NCBI GenBank assembly: GCA_020746105.1
Contig: CM036626.1
Location: 14,464,001 to 14,528,000, forward strand
From: Trogon surrucura
Taxonomy: Eukaryota > Chordata > Aves > Trogoniformes > Trogonidae
Length of the DNA stretch: 64,000 nucleotides
Reading direction: 5' to 3'
Shown in pieces: positions 1 through 28,237 of this stretch; the stretch's first letter is position 1, and every line of letters starts with the position of its first letter. The position numbers were made by a program, and so were the translations under genes. A model generated the notes under the pieces. That model did no database searches, had not been told where the DNA came from, and was given only the letters and a program-made list of their open reading frames with translations.

Positions 1-368
1 CTTCCTGAGCTCTGGGAAAAACCCAAAGAACACTAATATTCTCCTCTTCAACAAGTCATGTTTATACACAGAGTCCTCTAGAATAACATATTCTGTGATG
101 ATTTTTTGCGGGTTTAGCACTTTTCCCTCACCAAGATGGCACCGGGGGAATTATCCTGGAGTTTCAGGAAATATTCAGGAAAAAATTCTCATTTTGCTCA
201 AGTTTGGCCGCAAATGCTAGTCAGATCATAAAGCGAACATTCAACTTGCATTCAATCCTAAATTCTGTGCACTGGGGTATTATAAATCTCTAGAAATACG
301 ATAATCATAAACATTCCAATGTGGTATTAAAACTTAAATTTAAAAACCCAGATATGTGTACATGCACG

Positions 369-384
369 CACACACACACACACA
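369..384. repeat. (CA)8 microsatellite
   Basis: Eight uninterrupted CA dinucleotides, preceded by an imperfect CACG extension. Probably polymorphic; no function is implied. Confidence 0.9.
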
Positions 385-3300
385 TGTCCCTGGCATTACT
401 TCCCTTCAAAGTCTCACGGTAGCACACTGCAGAATCGCTGTACAAGTAATTTTTGCCGCTGACCACTAATTTACCCAAACAAACCATTTTGGTGCCACTA
501 TTTGTAATGGGGAAAACAAGACTCAACGGGCAAAGACAACTAATTTTTAGGTTTAAAAGGAAACCACAAGCAAACTTTGTTATTTTCCTTCAAGTGTCTT
601 CTCGTACTAGCTGCCAACAAATCCTTCAAAATATTCTAAAAGCTTCAAAATATTTGTGTTCTTGGTTTACATCTTCCTGAGACAGTCTCTCAGTGGAGAG
701 GCATCCTATTACTAATTTCTACTTAATATGAAAACCCATGTGAAAACATCTCAGGCAACAAACAAAAGTGACGTCAGAAGCAAGCCACAGGAACCCAACA
801 ACGTCTACAAGATGACATCTCCAACCAACGCTTTCATCTGGAAGATCAAGTATTAATTTTCTCATTTAATTTCTAATACAATTTAAGGTGGCAACAGTAT
901 ACAAAACAAGTTCATAAAAAATTGCATTCACTTTTTAGAGAAGTACACAGCATTCTGCATGGATGCTTCTGTTTGCCATTTGGCCTGTAAATGGAAAGTG
1001 CAATCAAGAACAAACAAATGGAAAGCACATCAGAGAAAGACCATTAGAATAATTATATATTCTTATTTTCAATGTATTCTAAACAATCTATTTTCAGCAT
1101 TTATACATAAAGTCATACTAATTTTCTATATTTAATTTACAAACTTCTTCTGTTTGTTCATTTTAGTCCAATCTTTATTCAAGCAGATTAAGAGAAGCGC
1201 TGTTTCTTTAGTCTGGGTACGATGTACACGCTTGTTGAAGAAAATGGAACTGTATATAAGAAGAAATTGCAGGACCTGAATGAAAGCCTGTAGCAGCCTT
1301 GCCTGTCTGCTAGAAACGTAGCAACTGTTTAGGTTGCTGTGACCTTTAAAAGCCTCTTTTGAGCCATTCCAAAACCTTCCTAAGTTACAGGAGAAAATGA
1401 TCTTCATGAAAGAAATAAACAGATACAATCTCTTAGGGGGCATTTCTGAGCCACGAGAATTGAAAAGAGGACTTTAAATTGGTCAGAATAATACTAGTAA
1501 CATGACGGGGCTTTCTCAGAAAAGAAAAGCTTGTAATGTCTGAAAATACTGGAGCAACGTCTTTGATATAGATTTACATTCCCATAATTAAATGGGTACT
1601 TGCCAAAAATTAAGGTCAGAGACTACTAACTACAACGAATGCAAAAATATCTGTATAAATAGGTTTTGGTTTATATAAAGTTGGAATCCAGAGAAATTAG
1701 AGATAATTTTATGTGAGCTATGGTAAGGACAAAAAAAAATTAGTTCATCTTTTGTATTTATGCTGCAAAATATGATTATCTTAGAAAAAAAGTTAGAAAC
1801 CTCAAAATTATATTGACGAATAACAATACTCAGTACTGGCACATGAGAAAAACCAAACTCCAGACCAAGCTCATTGTGCTATTTCAGACGCCAAAGCCAC
1901 GCTCAGTCTCTGGGTACTCTGGAAAAATCCAAGTCAGCAAATAGCTGAAGTATAATCACCCAATATGCAGGGAGGTATCAATATTTGAAACTGAAAAAAC
2001 AATCGATACGATTTGAAAGGAAAGACAGAGAGACAGTGCAAATTCCACACGTTTACTTAAAACAGCCAGGGCTTTAAAGTTGTATTTTTTCAAGCTAGGT
2101 GGACAACTTGCCTTGGAACACCACAGAAAACAGGCTCCAGACAATGAAATAATAAAAATTATACTAAATTTCTTCACTGATGCACATGGTTAGAGGCAGG
2201 ATGTGAAACATCCCGGCCTCAAATTTCAGGTAGTTGCTGAAGGAAGGTTTTACAAATTACTTCCATCTGTCTGTTCGTTGGTATTTCAGATACAGAGTGA
2301 GGAAAAACACATCTCGAACTAAACATAGGGCTGCAGGGTTGAATGGAAACATAACCAAGAGGCATTAAGTAGTGGTACTAATTAGCATCTTGAGAAAGTT
2401 AATACTAATGAATATGAATATTTTATATCACCCTCTCACATCAGTGAAGAAGTGGAATTGGGATACAGTTACATTTAAAAAAACCCTTTTTAATGTAAAT
2501 AGATCCTCGCCACATACATCTCACATTGCAATTTCAGGTTTATTCCCACGTAAAGAACTCGGTGCTTTTTGCAATGCATTGTTAATATTTTTAAATAAAT
2601 GAGGAAAATCTGTTTTTAATATCTCTTAAGGTTTCCCAGTAACATTTTTTCCTTCTCCCATGTTTTCTTCCTCAAGGATATTGGTGACCACTGATTACAA
2701 AAAGGAATGCAGTAACTGCTATAGGTTTTAGAAGTGCAGTGTACTGCCAGTCCCAAATTCCCCATCTCATGATTTGTGCTGAGTTTAACAGTTATAAATT
2801 TGGGGTTTTTTTCCCCATTGCTATTTCTTCCAACTATAAACTTATGTCCTACCTTAAAAAAAAAAAACACAACACATGAGTAATTGCAAAGTTTATGATT
2901 CCATCTTTTTCTCTGATCAAACCAGCCAGCAAAAACTGCAAAGATTCATCATGACAACTGAAAGTAAAGTAACTTTAAAAATTCATTGCATTATTTTCTT
3001 TCATTGAAATGTCTAAAAAAAAATGCTGCTGTTATTTTCAGTACTGTCATTTCTTTTGAATTCTCAAACAAAACGGAAATAGCTTTGAATTCCTGAATGT
3101 GGATGTGTGTTTTGACTCACTGAAACGGTATTTTTATCAGAGTTTTAGGGAGAAATTAAATAACAAGTCCAACTTCAACACAGCCCTTCTCTAAATAACA
3201 TCGTAAAACAGGAAGAATAAGGAAATGTGTATTAATGGTAACATGAGAGAAAGCTTCTAAACCCAAGGATGACCGTGGAACATTTCAAGCTACAGAATGC

Positions 3301-6300
3301 CCTCTTTTCTTGGTACTAGGTGAGACATGGTACCAGGTGAGGGGGTACAGAGTTGGGCTCCCTCCTGTCCCCCGCCCCCACATGAAAAGTGACAAACGGC
3401 ATTAAGGTGTGCGTGCCTCTGGCTACTGCTCGCCTGTGGCCCCACTAGGAAGATACCATGAAGGGTCTGAGGATACTAGAGGGAACAAAAGGAGAGTACT
3501 GTATGTGCAGGTGGCTCACTCTGACCTGTCCCACTAATGAGACTACAACGCGAAAAGGCAGAGTACGGCAGAATTAAAAAGTCTGCAAAACCCTAATCTT
3601 GTTTAGAACATACAGAATAAGAGAACAAAAAAAATTGTATACATTCAGTTGAAGCAGCATTGATTTTCCTTTTTTTTAAGGCCTGTTTGAATATCATCTT
3701 CAATCATATTTTATAACCAAGTACACTATATAACCCTGCTGAATCACTTCCAAGTTCCTTAGGGCTTCCTAACTACTGGTAGAAATAAGAGATTGGTATT
3801 GCCTGGATAAAAGATGGCTTAGGAAATTCTACGAGTGGCTTTGCAATACCAAAGAGAATCCAAAGCACAGCTCTGTATGGAGCTGCATCCTCAGAAGGTT
3901 GAGAAATAAAGAAAACATTTTTCGCAATGGCAGTCAGGCATTGAAACTGGCAGGCAAGAGAACTTGTGTAAACTCTGTCCTTGATACCTTTCAAAACCAA
4001 CTAAACGAAAACCTGGTGTGAATTCAATCTTCAGCCTGCTTTGGGCAGCAGGTTGGACCACATGACCCATACGACCTCCTGGGTACATTCACACAGTAAG
4101 TTAAGAAGGTAAGCTAAGCAATACCGTAAGTTATCAGCAGCTGTCTAAAATAAATGCATTCCTTCCTCTGATAAGCTAGGTTATACCTAGCATCGAATTA
4201 GCTCAGTGAAGGCTACTCCTGTTCTAGTCATGTGCTTTCTTTGGCCATTATGCAGCTAGATTACATTTTTAAAAGGTATGATGTAGGTAGGACTGACGGT
4301 TCACGGTCTCTGTGATCAGCTGTGATCATAGAAAGTGACTTCAACTCTTCTTCTATACTCGTATCTCATCTCTCAAATTTCCACTCTTAAACTGACCAAT
4401 CCCAGACGCTTGACTCCTTTGCTTTGCCTAAGAATGTTTATTTTAATGTATTGATTCAAGATTTCCTCCTCATATTCTTTCAGCCTGATGGTTTTCTTTG
4501 ATGACTAAAGTATTACACTTCAGGCATTTTCAAGACAATTAAGAAACTGATGCTGTTCCTTCTCTGCTTCAGCATGCTCCCTGTATTTAAGTGGCTTTTC
4601 AAACAGCATTTGAAAAATCCATAAGCCGTTTTCAACATCACAGATTCTACTATATTAACTTATACATTAATGTTACCCCCAACTGAGATTTAGAACATAG
4701 CCACAAGTAGGGAACCGAATGTTTTCCTCCCACCATTTATTCCTGCAGGAAGAAGGAAAATTGATAAAAAGAAAATTAACAATAGTACTATTGTACACCA
4801 ACTAATACTTCTACTTGCTGCGAAAATAGGAAAATAGGCTACTGATGCCCTCAGGAAATTCAGAAAAATTAGAATTTGACGCTGGGGAAAAGCAACGTAG
4901 AAAGTTATGTTTAGAGGACATAGAAGAAGGACTGGCAAAAAAGATTCCTTTTGCCACTCACACTTTGCCAGGAATTCCCATAAGACAACAAACCACTATT
5001 GTCTAGTTCATAAATAGGAGTAGATACCACAAGTAGACGAGTTTTATCTGTTACTACTGTCTAAGGAAATGACTGAAAACAGTCATGTAGAGGAGAGCAG
5101 GACGTTATCAATGTTATACGTAGTTCCAAACATAAATACTTGTGGGAATCTGTTGAGTATATCCATCATCTAAAGTTTGTGCTTCAATTCATCCTGTGCC
5201 CAGAACACTGATACTTAAAAGAATCCATCTTTTTGGTACAAAAGGCTGTAGTTACATTACCCACTTGAGGTTGACCAAGTTCTGTTGGAATACCAGAGGA
5301 AAGGATCCTACCGTTGCTCCATACTGCCATGACTGCCTTCACAATATGGAGATAAGGTATGCTCATACGACATGGCTATCTTAAAACGCGCACTTGCTCT
5401 TACACATTTCCCTAGCATAGTTTTTAAAAGACTTTAATTCTACATTTAATTTCTCCTTGGTGTGGCAACAGATCAGAAAACTCAAGCAGAAATAGTGAAC
5501 CAATTAGAATTATGAGAAATACCTAAATTTTCAAAACATACTTTATACCAGTGTAGGAGTTCAGGAGTGCTACTGCCTGAACTGAGGGGATCCTTCATGT
5601 TCACAGAAATGAGATTGAGATCACTGTCTGAAGAGAAGTTCTTCCGAGGAAGAAATAGAAAACAAATTTATTTGAACTGTATCAAATTGCTTAACAGCCC
5701 ATTTCCACTATTGGTTCTCATCTAATAGGTACAGTCAGAGATGTTATAAAAATCTGTTGCAACCACTATAAACAAGCCTGATGCCAACCTAAATGCTAAC
5801 TAAGCCTTCTTCTTCACTGAAGAAGATTTCCTTAAATAATTTCCACTGTACAATTTTAGCAAAGTAAGAGGGAAAGCCTTGTGCCTCTACAAATAACAAG
5901 CTGTAAGGAAAAGAGATCAGCCTAGATTTTATGGAGAGTCCACGCCAGAGGCTCCAGGCTTCCACATTCATTTCACACATCCTATGGCTCTTGTTCAAGA
6001 CATTAAGCAACAGTGCTCTGAGGCCGGTTTGCCGTACGATATAAAAAAGTTATTTTAATTATTAGTCATTGGTGTTTACTCTCTGTCTCTTTTCTTAGGA
6101 GACCGGTCAGAATCAAGGCATCTTAAAAGTCAATAACATTCATATTGCGCAACTCATTTGAAAGACTAGCCATGCACGTGGGACAGACAGCACTTACACA
6201 CAAAGCAGCTACTGGCAACCTGCTCTGCTCTCAGAGCGAGTTATTCACATACACACAGTAAATGTCAGGTCCCTGAGGATACTGCAACGATTTTCACTCA

Positions 6301-8947
6301 AACAGCAATTACCTGAACTGCGTATGTCTGAAATAACCTGCATGCGTATCCTAGTCTAAGGTTTTTGCTGAATATACAGTATTTTATCTTTAGCTACTAT
6401 ATGACAGGCAAGTTTGCATGAAAGATTTTAATGCAAATAATATTAAAACAATATTATTCATCTTACATACATTTATATCTTATTGGAAGGCAGCAGATTA
6501 TGTCCATTTTCAGATACTACTTTTAGAAATGTTAAAAACACCAAACGCTCCAGATATCAAGTAATCATGGGACACTCCCTTTAACAGCTCGTATGATTTT
6601 CAAATATTATTGTTCATTGTAGGAAAGCACAATGTCATTCCATGAAGAGGGAACTATGTCTTTGCAGATTGTCTTTATTTCTTCCTTAACACAAGTTGAG
6701 AAAATTCAAGGGCCTCATAAGCATTCTGTTTCATACTAATGGCAGGTACTACCAAGATCACAAAGCCATGCTCTGATGCCAGGGCACTAGAGGGATGAAG
6801 GAGAACAAACTAGATTATTTGTTTAGTACAACAGGCTTTTGTTATGATATTTGAACTTGAATGTGCGTAACAGAAATGCCAGATGGCAGAAGGAGAAACT
6901 TCCATTTTGGCATGCATATTAAAGGAGACGGTGATTTGAAGGTGGCCACAAGGAAGGCTAAACACTGATACCACTAGAACTATGATGCCTCGAGGAATTC
7001 TCCTCACGTATTAGAAGCAGTAATGTCGTAAGAGCAAGCATTCGCTTACCAGCAACTGCTTTCTGTGAGAAACTCAGACTATGGAACACACCTCTAAGAT
7101 TAATAGATCATCTCAGATCCTTAAAATTAGCAACCCTTTGTGCTTCACAGCTTGTACTACAGTACCTATTTTAGAGAAGTCTCTACACTGATTCAGTAAT
7201 ACCTGAAGAGGTCCTTCAGTTTGCTTAAAGCTTGTAGGATTTTCACTGTATGATCTAGCAGAGGAGGCAAGACTGTGTCCCACTCAGTTCTGCAGAAGTG
7301 CTGGAAGATGTTGACCTTTCAAAAAATACAGAGATGACATCACCTAAGAAGTCCAGCTTTAAGGATTTACTAGCATTCAGCAATCAGAGATGCCACATCC
7401 AAAGCAGACGCATTAAACCAGAGCTTCACGTGAGCAAAGGCTGGCCAGGCTGACCTCATGGCCTACCAGCAGGCAACCTTGTGTCGCAACCAGGCAGCTC
7501 TTCTGGAGACCTGTGCCTGAACACCATCAGAAGATAATTCTGCAACAGTGACCAGGAACATAAGAAACCACATTTAAATACATAATGAAGTGAACGCTGT
7601 CACTTTTCTCTCTAATAAATACACCACCATTTAAATACATGCACAACCATGAGAAGACGATCTAATTTGCTATTCTTTTCCTCACTTCTGCTTGAACTGT
7701 TGTCCTGTTGTTTGGCCCACCCTTTACCAATCAATGCTTTTAACAGAGGTGCTGAACCACGCTATCTGATTTCAGATGCTAGCTCCATTTATAAAGTATA
7801 ACTATCTCCATCCTTTTCAAACAACTCCAGATAAACTACAGTACTTTAATATTTCTTCTTTTGACTGCAAAGCACAGTAGAAACTGAATTGCTATTTTCA
7901 GACACAATGTGTTTTCCCAGTATCTTTCCACCACACACCGGCTAACAATTATGGTTAGCTCAATGGTTATACCACTCCATGACTATCTGTCTAAGCATTC
8001 CTCAGAGTATGAATTCAACCAAACGACAAATTTTTAATGTCAGAAGAACTCAAAGAACTCCATCTAGCAGGTAAATTTGTCATTTCTGAAGCTTAGCAGA
8101 CTCACCACCTCATCAAACACTGACACTCTGCAGAAGCTCTATCTGGGGAGGAAGGAAAAGGCTCTCCTGGCACACAAAGGACTTGTGGTAACGTACCGTT
8201 ATTCCCTCCCTTCCCCCCCTCTTCGCTTCTCATATTTGGATTACTAACTTCACTGCAGCTTCTGCATAGTTGTGCTTCGGGATCATGTTTCAGGATGTAA
8301 TTAGCCTCACAAAAAATGAAGGGAAAATGCTTCAGTTGTTTTATTTTCCATGCGTAAGTTACGAACTTATGGTGAAATCATTGCTGTAAATGGACAAAAG
8401 AAAAAAAAGCCATGCAAAAACTGCATCAAAAAGAGTTGCTGCTTATAGATTATAGGCTATAAGGGCAGGAGTGGATTGAGAAAATATGAATTGAAGAAAA
8501 AAGTTCTAATTTTTATAAATGTTTTTATGTTAAGGTTATGCTTGCTAGAATGTATTATCTCTGCAAAATAATAAATCTACACTAAAATCATGCCACTAAA
8601 TTTCTAAATACATAAACCAGAACTGAGTAAAACACACGTTTTGTGTCTTTTGAAAACACTCCATTTTCCCGTTCCTTATGTAAGTACTGAAAGAGAATTT
8701 CCAGCTGTGCCTTGTCAGCCTACGGACCGAGCATATTGTGCTGCTTTTCATTTTCCTTAAGTGAGCTTTTTAGTTCTCCGTGTAACAGTATTAGCTGGTT
8801 CTCTGCACACAGAACAGAACAGCGCTTTGTCCCCAGGGAAAGAAGCTATTTCAGACTTAACTAAGGAATCATCTAACATGTTTCAACAATCCCTACTCTT
8901 TCTCTGTTTGTTTTAAAGATATCACTGTGATTTTGTTTCATTTGCAG

Positions 8948-8998
8948 CTGGAGGCTAAATGACACCAGGCAGAATCTGCTGTTAGGTTAGATTACAAG
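8948..8998 (+). other. Candidate ECM2 noncoding 5'UTR exon
   Basis: ECM2 must have an upstream noncoding exon because its first coding exon begins at an acceptor. Here a strong acceptor (TTTTGTTTCATTTGCAG) is followed 51 nt later by a donor-like ACAAG|GTAAAA. The piece contains an ATG (8959) opening a short upstream ORF that stops within the exon. There is no transcript evidence, and chance splice-like pairs are common in 12 kb, so this is only a candidate. Confidence 0.2.
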
Positions 8999-10050
8999 GT
9001 AAAATGTTTTAAATTTTAAATTACTGCTTGAAGCATGGTGTTGAATGGCTTAAACTACATGTTAACTTTGCAAATATGTATGAAATAATATTATCTATAT
9101 TTAGCAATACTGAACGTAAATGCTTTTCTAGATGAAGTATGCAATACCAGTTGATCTGCTTTTTGTTTGGTGTGAGTGTTTGCCATGTGCTTCAAGCTTA
9201 AACTAACTGAAAGCGCAATTAGTTTTGCTGCTGTGGCTAAATGTAACTCATTTCTATGTAATAAATTTAAAGAAGAGCATGTGAAAATTCTTGGTAAATT
9301 ACTTTAACCCCTGCATATCATGAGAAATAACCTTGACATCTTAGAAACATGTTTACATTCAAACTGAATAGATAAAGACAGATTATTTAATGCATTCTAA
9401 CACATTGGTATTTCTAAAGTGTCACTATTTTAAAAATTAACCATTTCTATTAGTAAAATAGCAAAATGACAGATAATGAACTTACTGAAGATAAAATTTT
9501 TAAAGCTACAAACTACTGAACACATTACATAATAAAAGTAAAGCTAATAAAGATGTTTACACATACTGTGCATGATCTAAACATTTATGGGTAAAATTAA
9601 AAAAGGAACAGCAATGCAGCCACGTTGAGAGTATTTGGCAACACAAAGATCTAACCTCATTATATCAGCTATCTGTGATTTTATTTTGATATGTAATCAC
9701 TTACTATAAAAGTCATGTATATTGAACAGACTGAATCTTCCCCAAACTAAAAGTCGGCCAGGATAACTTCCTGATAGATAATCTGAGGATTCCAGTCGTG
9801 AGCAGTAAAGGCCCAATGCATTTAAGGCCTTTTTCTTATATGGCATTCACAGTTTGGCCCTAAAATGTGAGACAGCACTTATTAAATAAGCCAAAGAAAG
9901 AAACTCAGAAATGTAGCTCAGTATTTTGCATGCAATGAACACCATTTGGTTAGAAGCAGCAGTATTAAGCTTCCAGTATGGAAGAATTAACTTGGTGTGA
10001 AAATACAGCACATAGACTCACACAGATGAACAGGATTCACTCATAGACAG

Positions 10051-10113
10051 GGAAGTTGGATTAGATGATCCCTAAGGTCCCTTCCAGCCTAGGCCATTCT
10101 ATGATTCTATGAT
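10051..10113 (+). mobile_element. CR1 LINE 3' end fragment
   Basis: The stretch reads GGAAGTTGGATTAGATGATC, then GGTCCCTTCCAGCC, and finishes with two copies of the ATTCTATG octamer. This is the standard 3' end of avian CR1 elements in the plus orientation. It is a very short 5'-truncated copy, as is usual for CR1; the 5' limit is uncertain and may reach about 10026. Confidence 0.88.
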
Positions 10114-12497
10114 AGAGACACGGTATTTGGAGGGTGTTGGTTTCTGTTGTTTTTTATTTAAAACATTGTAAATATTAAGTATTTGATGAAAACAAGTTTA
10201 ACTTTCAAGTAATTCTATTTACTACAGAGTTTTTTACTCTCTACTGAAGTTAACAGCAAACCCCTGAGACATCATTTCTACAGTAAATGTAATGCAGTTC
10301 ACCCTATATTATTCCTTACTTTCAAAAACATATGCATAGAGAATGGAAAAGTATTTCAGTCATGCCATTATATGCCTCTGGTCACAGGAAGAAACGGCTA
10401 AATGCTAAAAAAGTGCACATGTAACATAGCAGCAACGGAACTACACAGCTGAGGCGTTATTATGAAGTATACTATAAAAATGTGACCATAATTAAGATGT
10501 CACTAACTCAGCAGAATGAATACACACGTTCAAGACTTCTTCCCTAAGGGCTCTTTGTGTGTTTCATTCAAATTTGCGGAACAGAAGTTTACTGCGTAAT
10601 TTTATAGCCCGTCATTACCATGCGAGCAAGTTAGAAACCAAACACATGAGGTCATTTGTCCCGCAAGCCGAGGTCCTAGGGAACAAGCACTTTCTGAAAA
10701 AGAGCAGCCATCCTCAAGGCAGAGTGCAAGCTTCTGCATCTGTTTGATATGTTAACTAACAGTAATTTCTGTAAATAAAAGGCCAGTATGAAGTTTATGC
10801 AGCATTTTGGAACAACTGATTTCTGATGGGGAGAAAGCAATAAGCTGAAGTCTGGATCAGTTTCAGAACGCTGCTATTAATTACATGGCAACTGATGTGG
10901 ATTCGCGTGAGACGCTTGCATCTCAAATTCCCTTCATATGGAAATAAAATATTAGCTTAGCTTAACAAAATTCTGCAATTCAACACAGATATTTGCTACA
11001 ATGTTTTCAAATTAAAATAGTCGATCACGGAAACTACAATATTAGAAAGAAGCAAAAGCATACAAGAGCATACAGCTTCCCATTTAAAAACAGAATATAA
11101 GAATTATGCTGTGGAAGGCATGAAAAACATGCAATCAACCACATGCTTCATGTTTAAGAACAATTAAGCAGCTTGTACCAAAAACTTGACCTACTATATA
11201 ACATCAGAAAATATCAAGATTCCCAAACTTAAAAAAAAAAAAAATCAGATTTAGGCAAAACCACAGTTCAAATTCCTGAAATAATACCATCCCGTATTTA
11301 TACACTATAAGTAACTGTAATAAAATGAACTCCAAAGTGAAAGACTACGTATAAAGCCAGAATGATGAATATTAAGGAATTTTTTAATTCCCTCAAGACT
11401 TCCTTAGAGAAAAAACATGGACATACTCTAAGCTTTGTCTTGGACACAAAGACTAAAAGCTCTGTTTCTGAAGTTCTTCACTAATTCTCAACATCACAAG
11501 AATAATAGGGTCTTCAGACTTCAGTTAAAAAAGCCACAGGAGAATAGCATTTCCTTTCAGAAAGAATTATGTCAGAGCTATGACAGAGCATACAACTTTT
11601 GCCCCTGCAGAGCCTTATCTCTACCCTGGTGTAGCCATTGCTGAACACGCTTTTCTATGCATACTCCTGAGTGCTCTGTTTTGGAATGCCATCTATTGGT
11701 GACTGTAAATGTAATTTTTCTGTCAAAGGCAGAAGAAGGCTGAAGAAATATAGTGATTTTGGATTTATTAGAAAGTAAATGCAGAACACAGCCCATTATA
11801 GATCAACCTTTTCAGACGCTTAATAAAAACTTCCACTGGAAAAGCAGATGTGCAATGTCGCAAATAGCGTCGTTCAGCTCAGACTTCCAAAAGGTGTCCT
11901 GTACTGCAGAGCCAAAAGGGTTCTGCTAACGAAGAGCATGGCTAGGAAGTGAAGCGAAAGCAACATCTCTGTTCACCTACGGTGAGAAATACTTGCACAG
12001 AAATGACAAACCAAAAGCATTTGAGGAAGCATATCAGAAATTAATTGGGCATTTTTCTGTTATTTTGTCATTCCAATGTACAGAAGGTTACAACAACCTG
12101 GAAGAAATATTAGCATTCAAAAAAGCAAAGAAACACTTTACAGCTCTGGAGAACGCCTTTGCTGGAAGCAGTACCATTTACTAAGCTCCAAATGCCTGGT
12201 GGCACTGCAAATCTAAACTACCTCTTTAAACGCAACCCCAAATACAAAGCAAGCACCTTCTGAGCACACCTATTGCCTGTAAAGGCAGAGAACCACTGAC
12301 CTAAAACTGCTTACTTGAGTTCTCATAAGGCAATTTCTTTCCCAGAGGAAGCTTGCTTATATTGACCTACCATGTACTGGTCCACCTGCTTTAAAAAGTT
12401 CATCATATGCCTGACATAATCCTAAAAGCTCTCTGTGTATCTAATTGTCTTTTTTTTCTCCCGTTCCAGGACACTTTCAGAGGGCACACAAAAAAGC

Positions 12498-27832
<15,335 letters not shown>

Positions 27833-28231
27833 ACACCCAACTTGTGAATTGCAACCTCTATCCCTAGAAACACAGCTTTATTTATTCTCTGCTACTAACA
27901 GGTCTGCTTCTTTCTGATTTAAACCCTTCTCACTACTATAAATAAGATAGAGTATATTATGTACTGAAGTAAGGTAGTGGTGATTTTCTTAATATAATTT
28001 CATTATAAAAGACATTAAATATAAAAATAGAAGCTCAAGATTTCCATAAATGTTCATTTCTATTGACAGGCATTCTGCTGTGTTCAACAGGTCAAACTGT
28101 GCCCACAGATACACTGCCACAAGATCAGATTTTAGAAAAAAATATAACTAAGCCCTCAACTTGGTCTGGTCTCATTTGATTAACTGAATTGAAAATATTT
28201 TAAATGGTACGATCCACTTTAAAATTATACA

Positions 28232-28237
28232 AATAAA
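28232..28237 (+). promoter_or_regulatory. Possible ECM2 polyadenylation signal
   Basis: A canonical AATAAA lies 400 nt after the ECM2 stop codon. Another AATAAA is at 28380-28385, so the true mRNA end may be at either or further on. The choice is inferred from position only. Confidence 0.35.

Larger units (their letters stand above)
1..12469. other. Upstream flank of ECM2, no coding gene recognised
   Basis: AT-rich non-coding DNA. Both strands contain only short chance open frames with no family signature. By synteny, CENPP 3' exons (minus strand) and IPPK lie on this side of ECM2 in mammals, but I found no recognisable exon of either. It holds a (CA)8 repeat, a CR1 tail and the candidate 5'UTR exon described separately. 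The ECM2 promoter is presumably here but no clear promoter was identified. Confidence 0.6.

Noticed and set aside
1132..1443. A 103-residue minus-strand open frame upstream of ECM2, considered as a CENPP exon
   Set aside because: It shows no CENPP-like residues and lacks matching splice signals.
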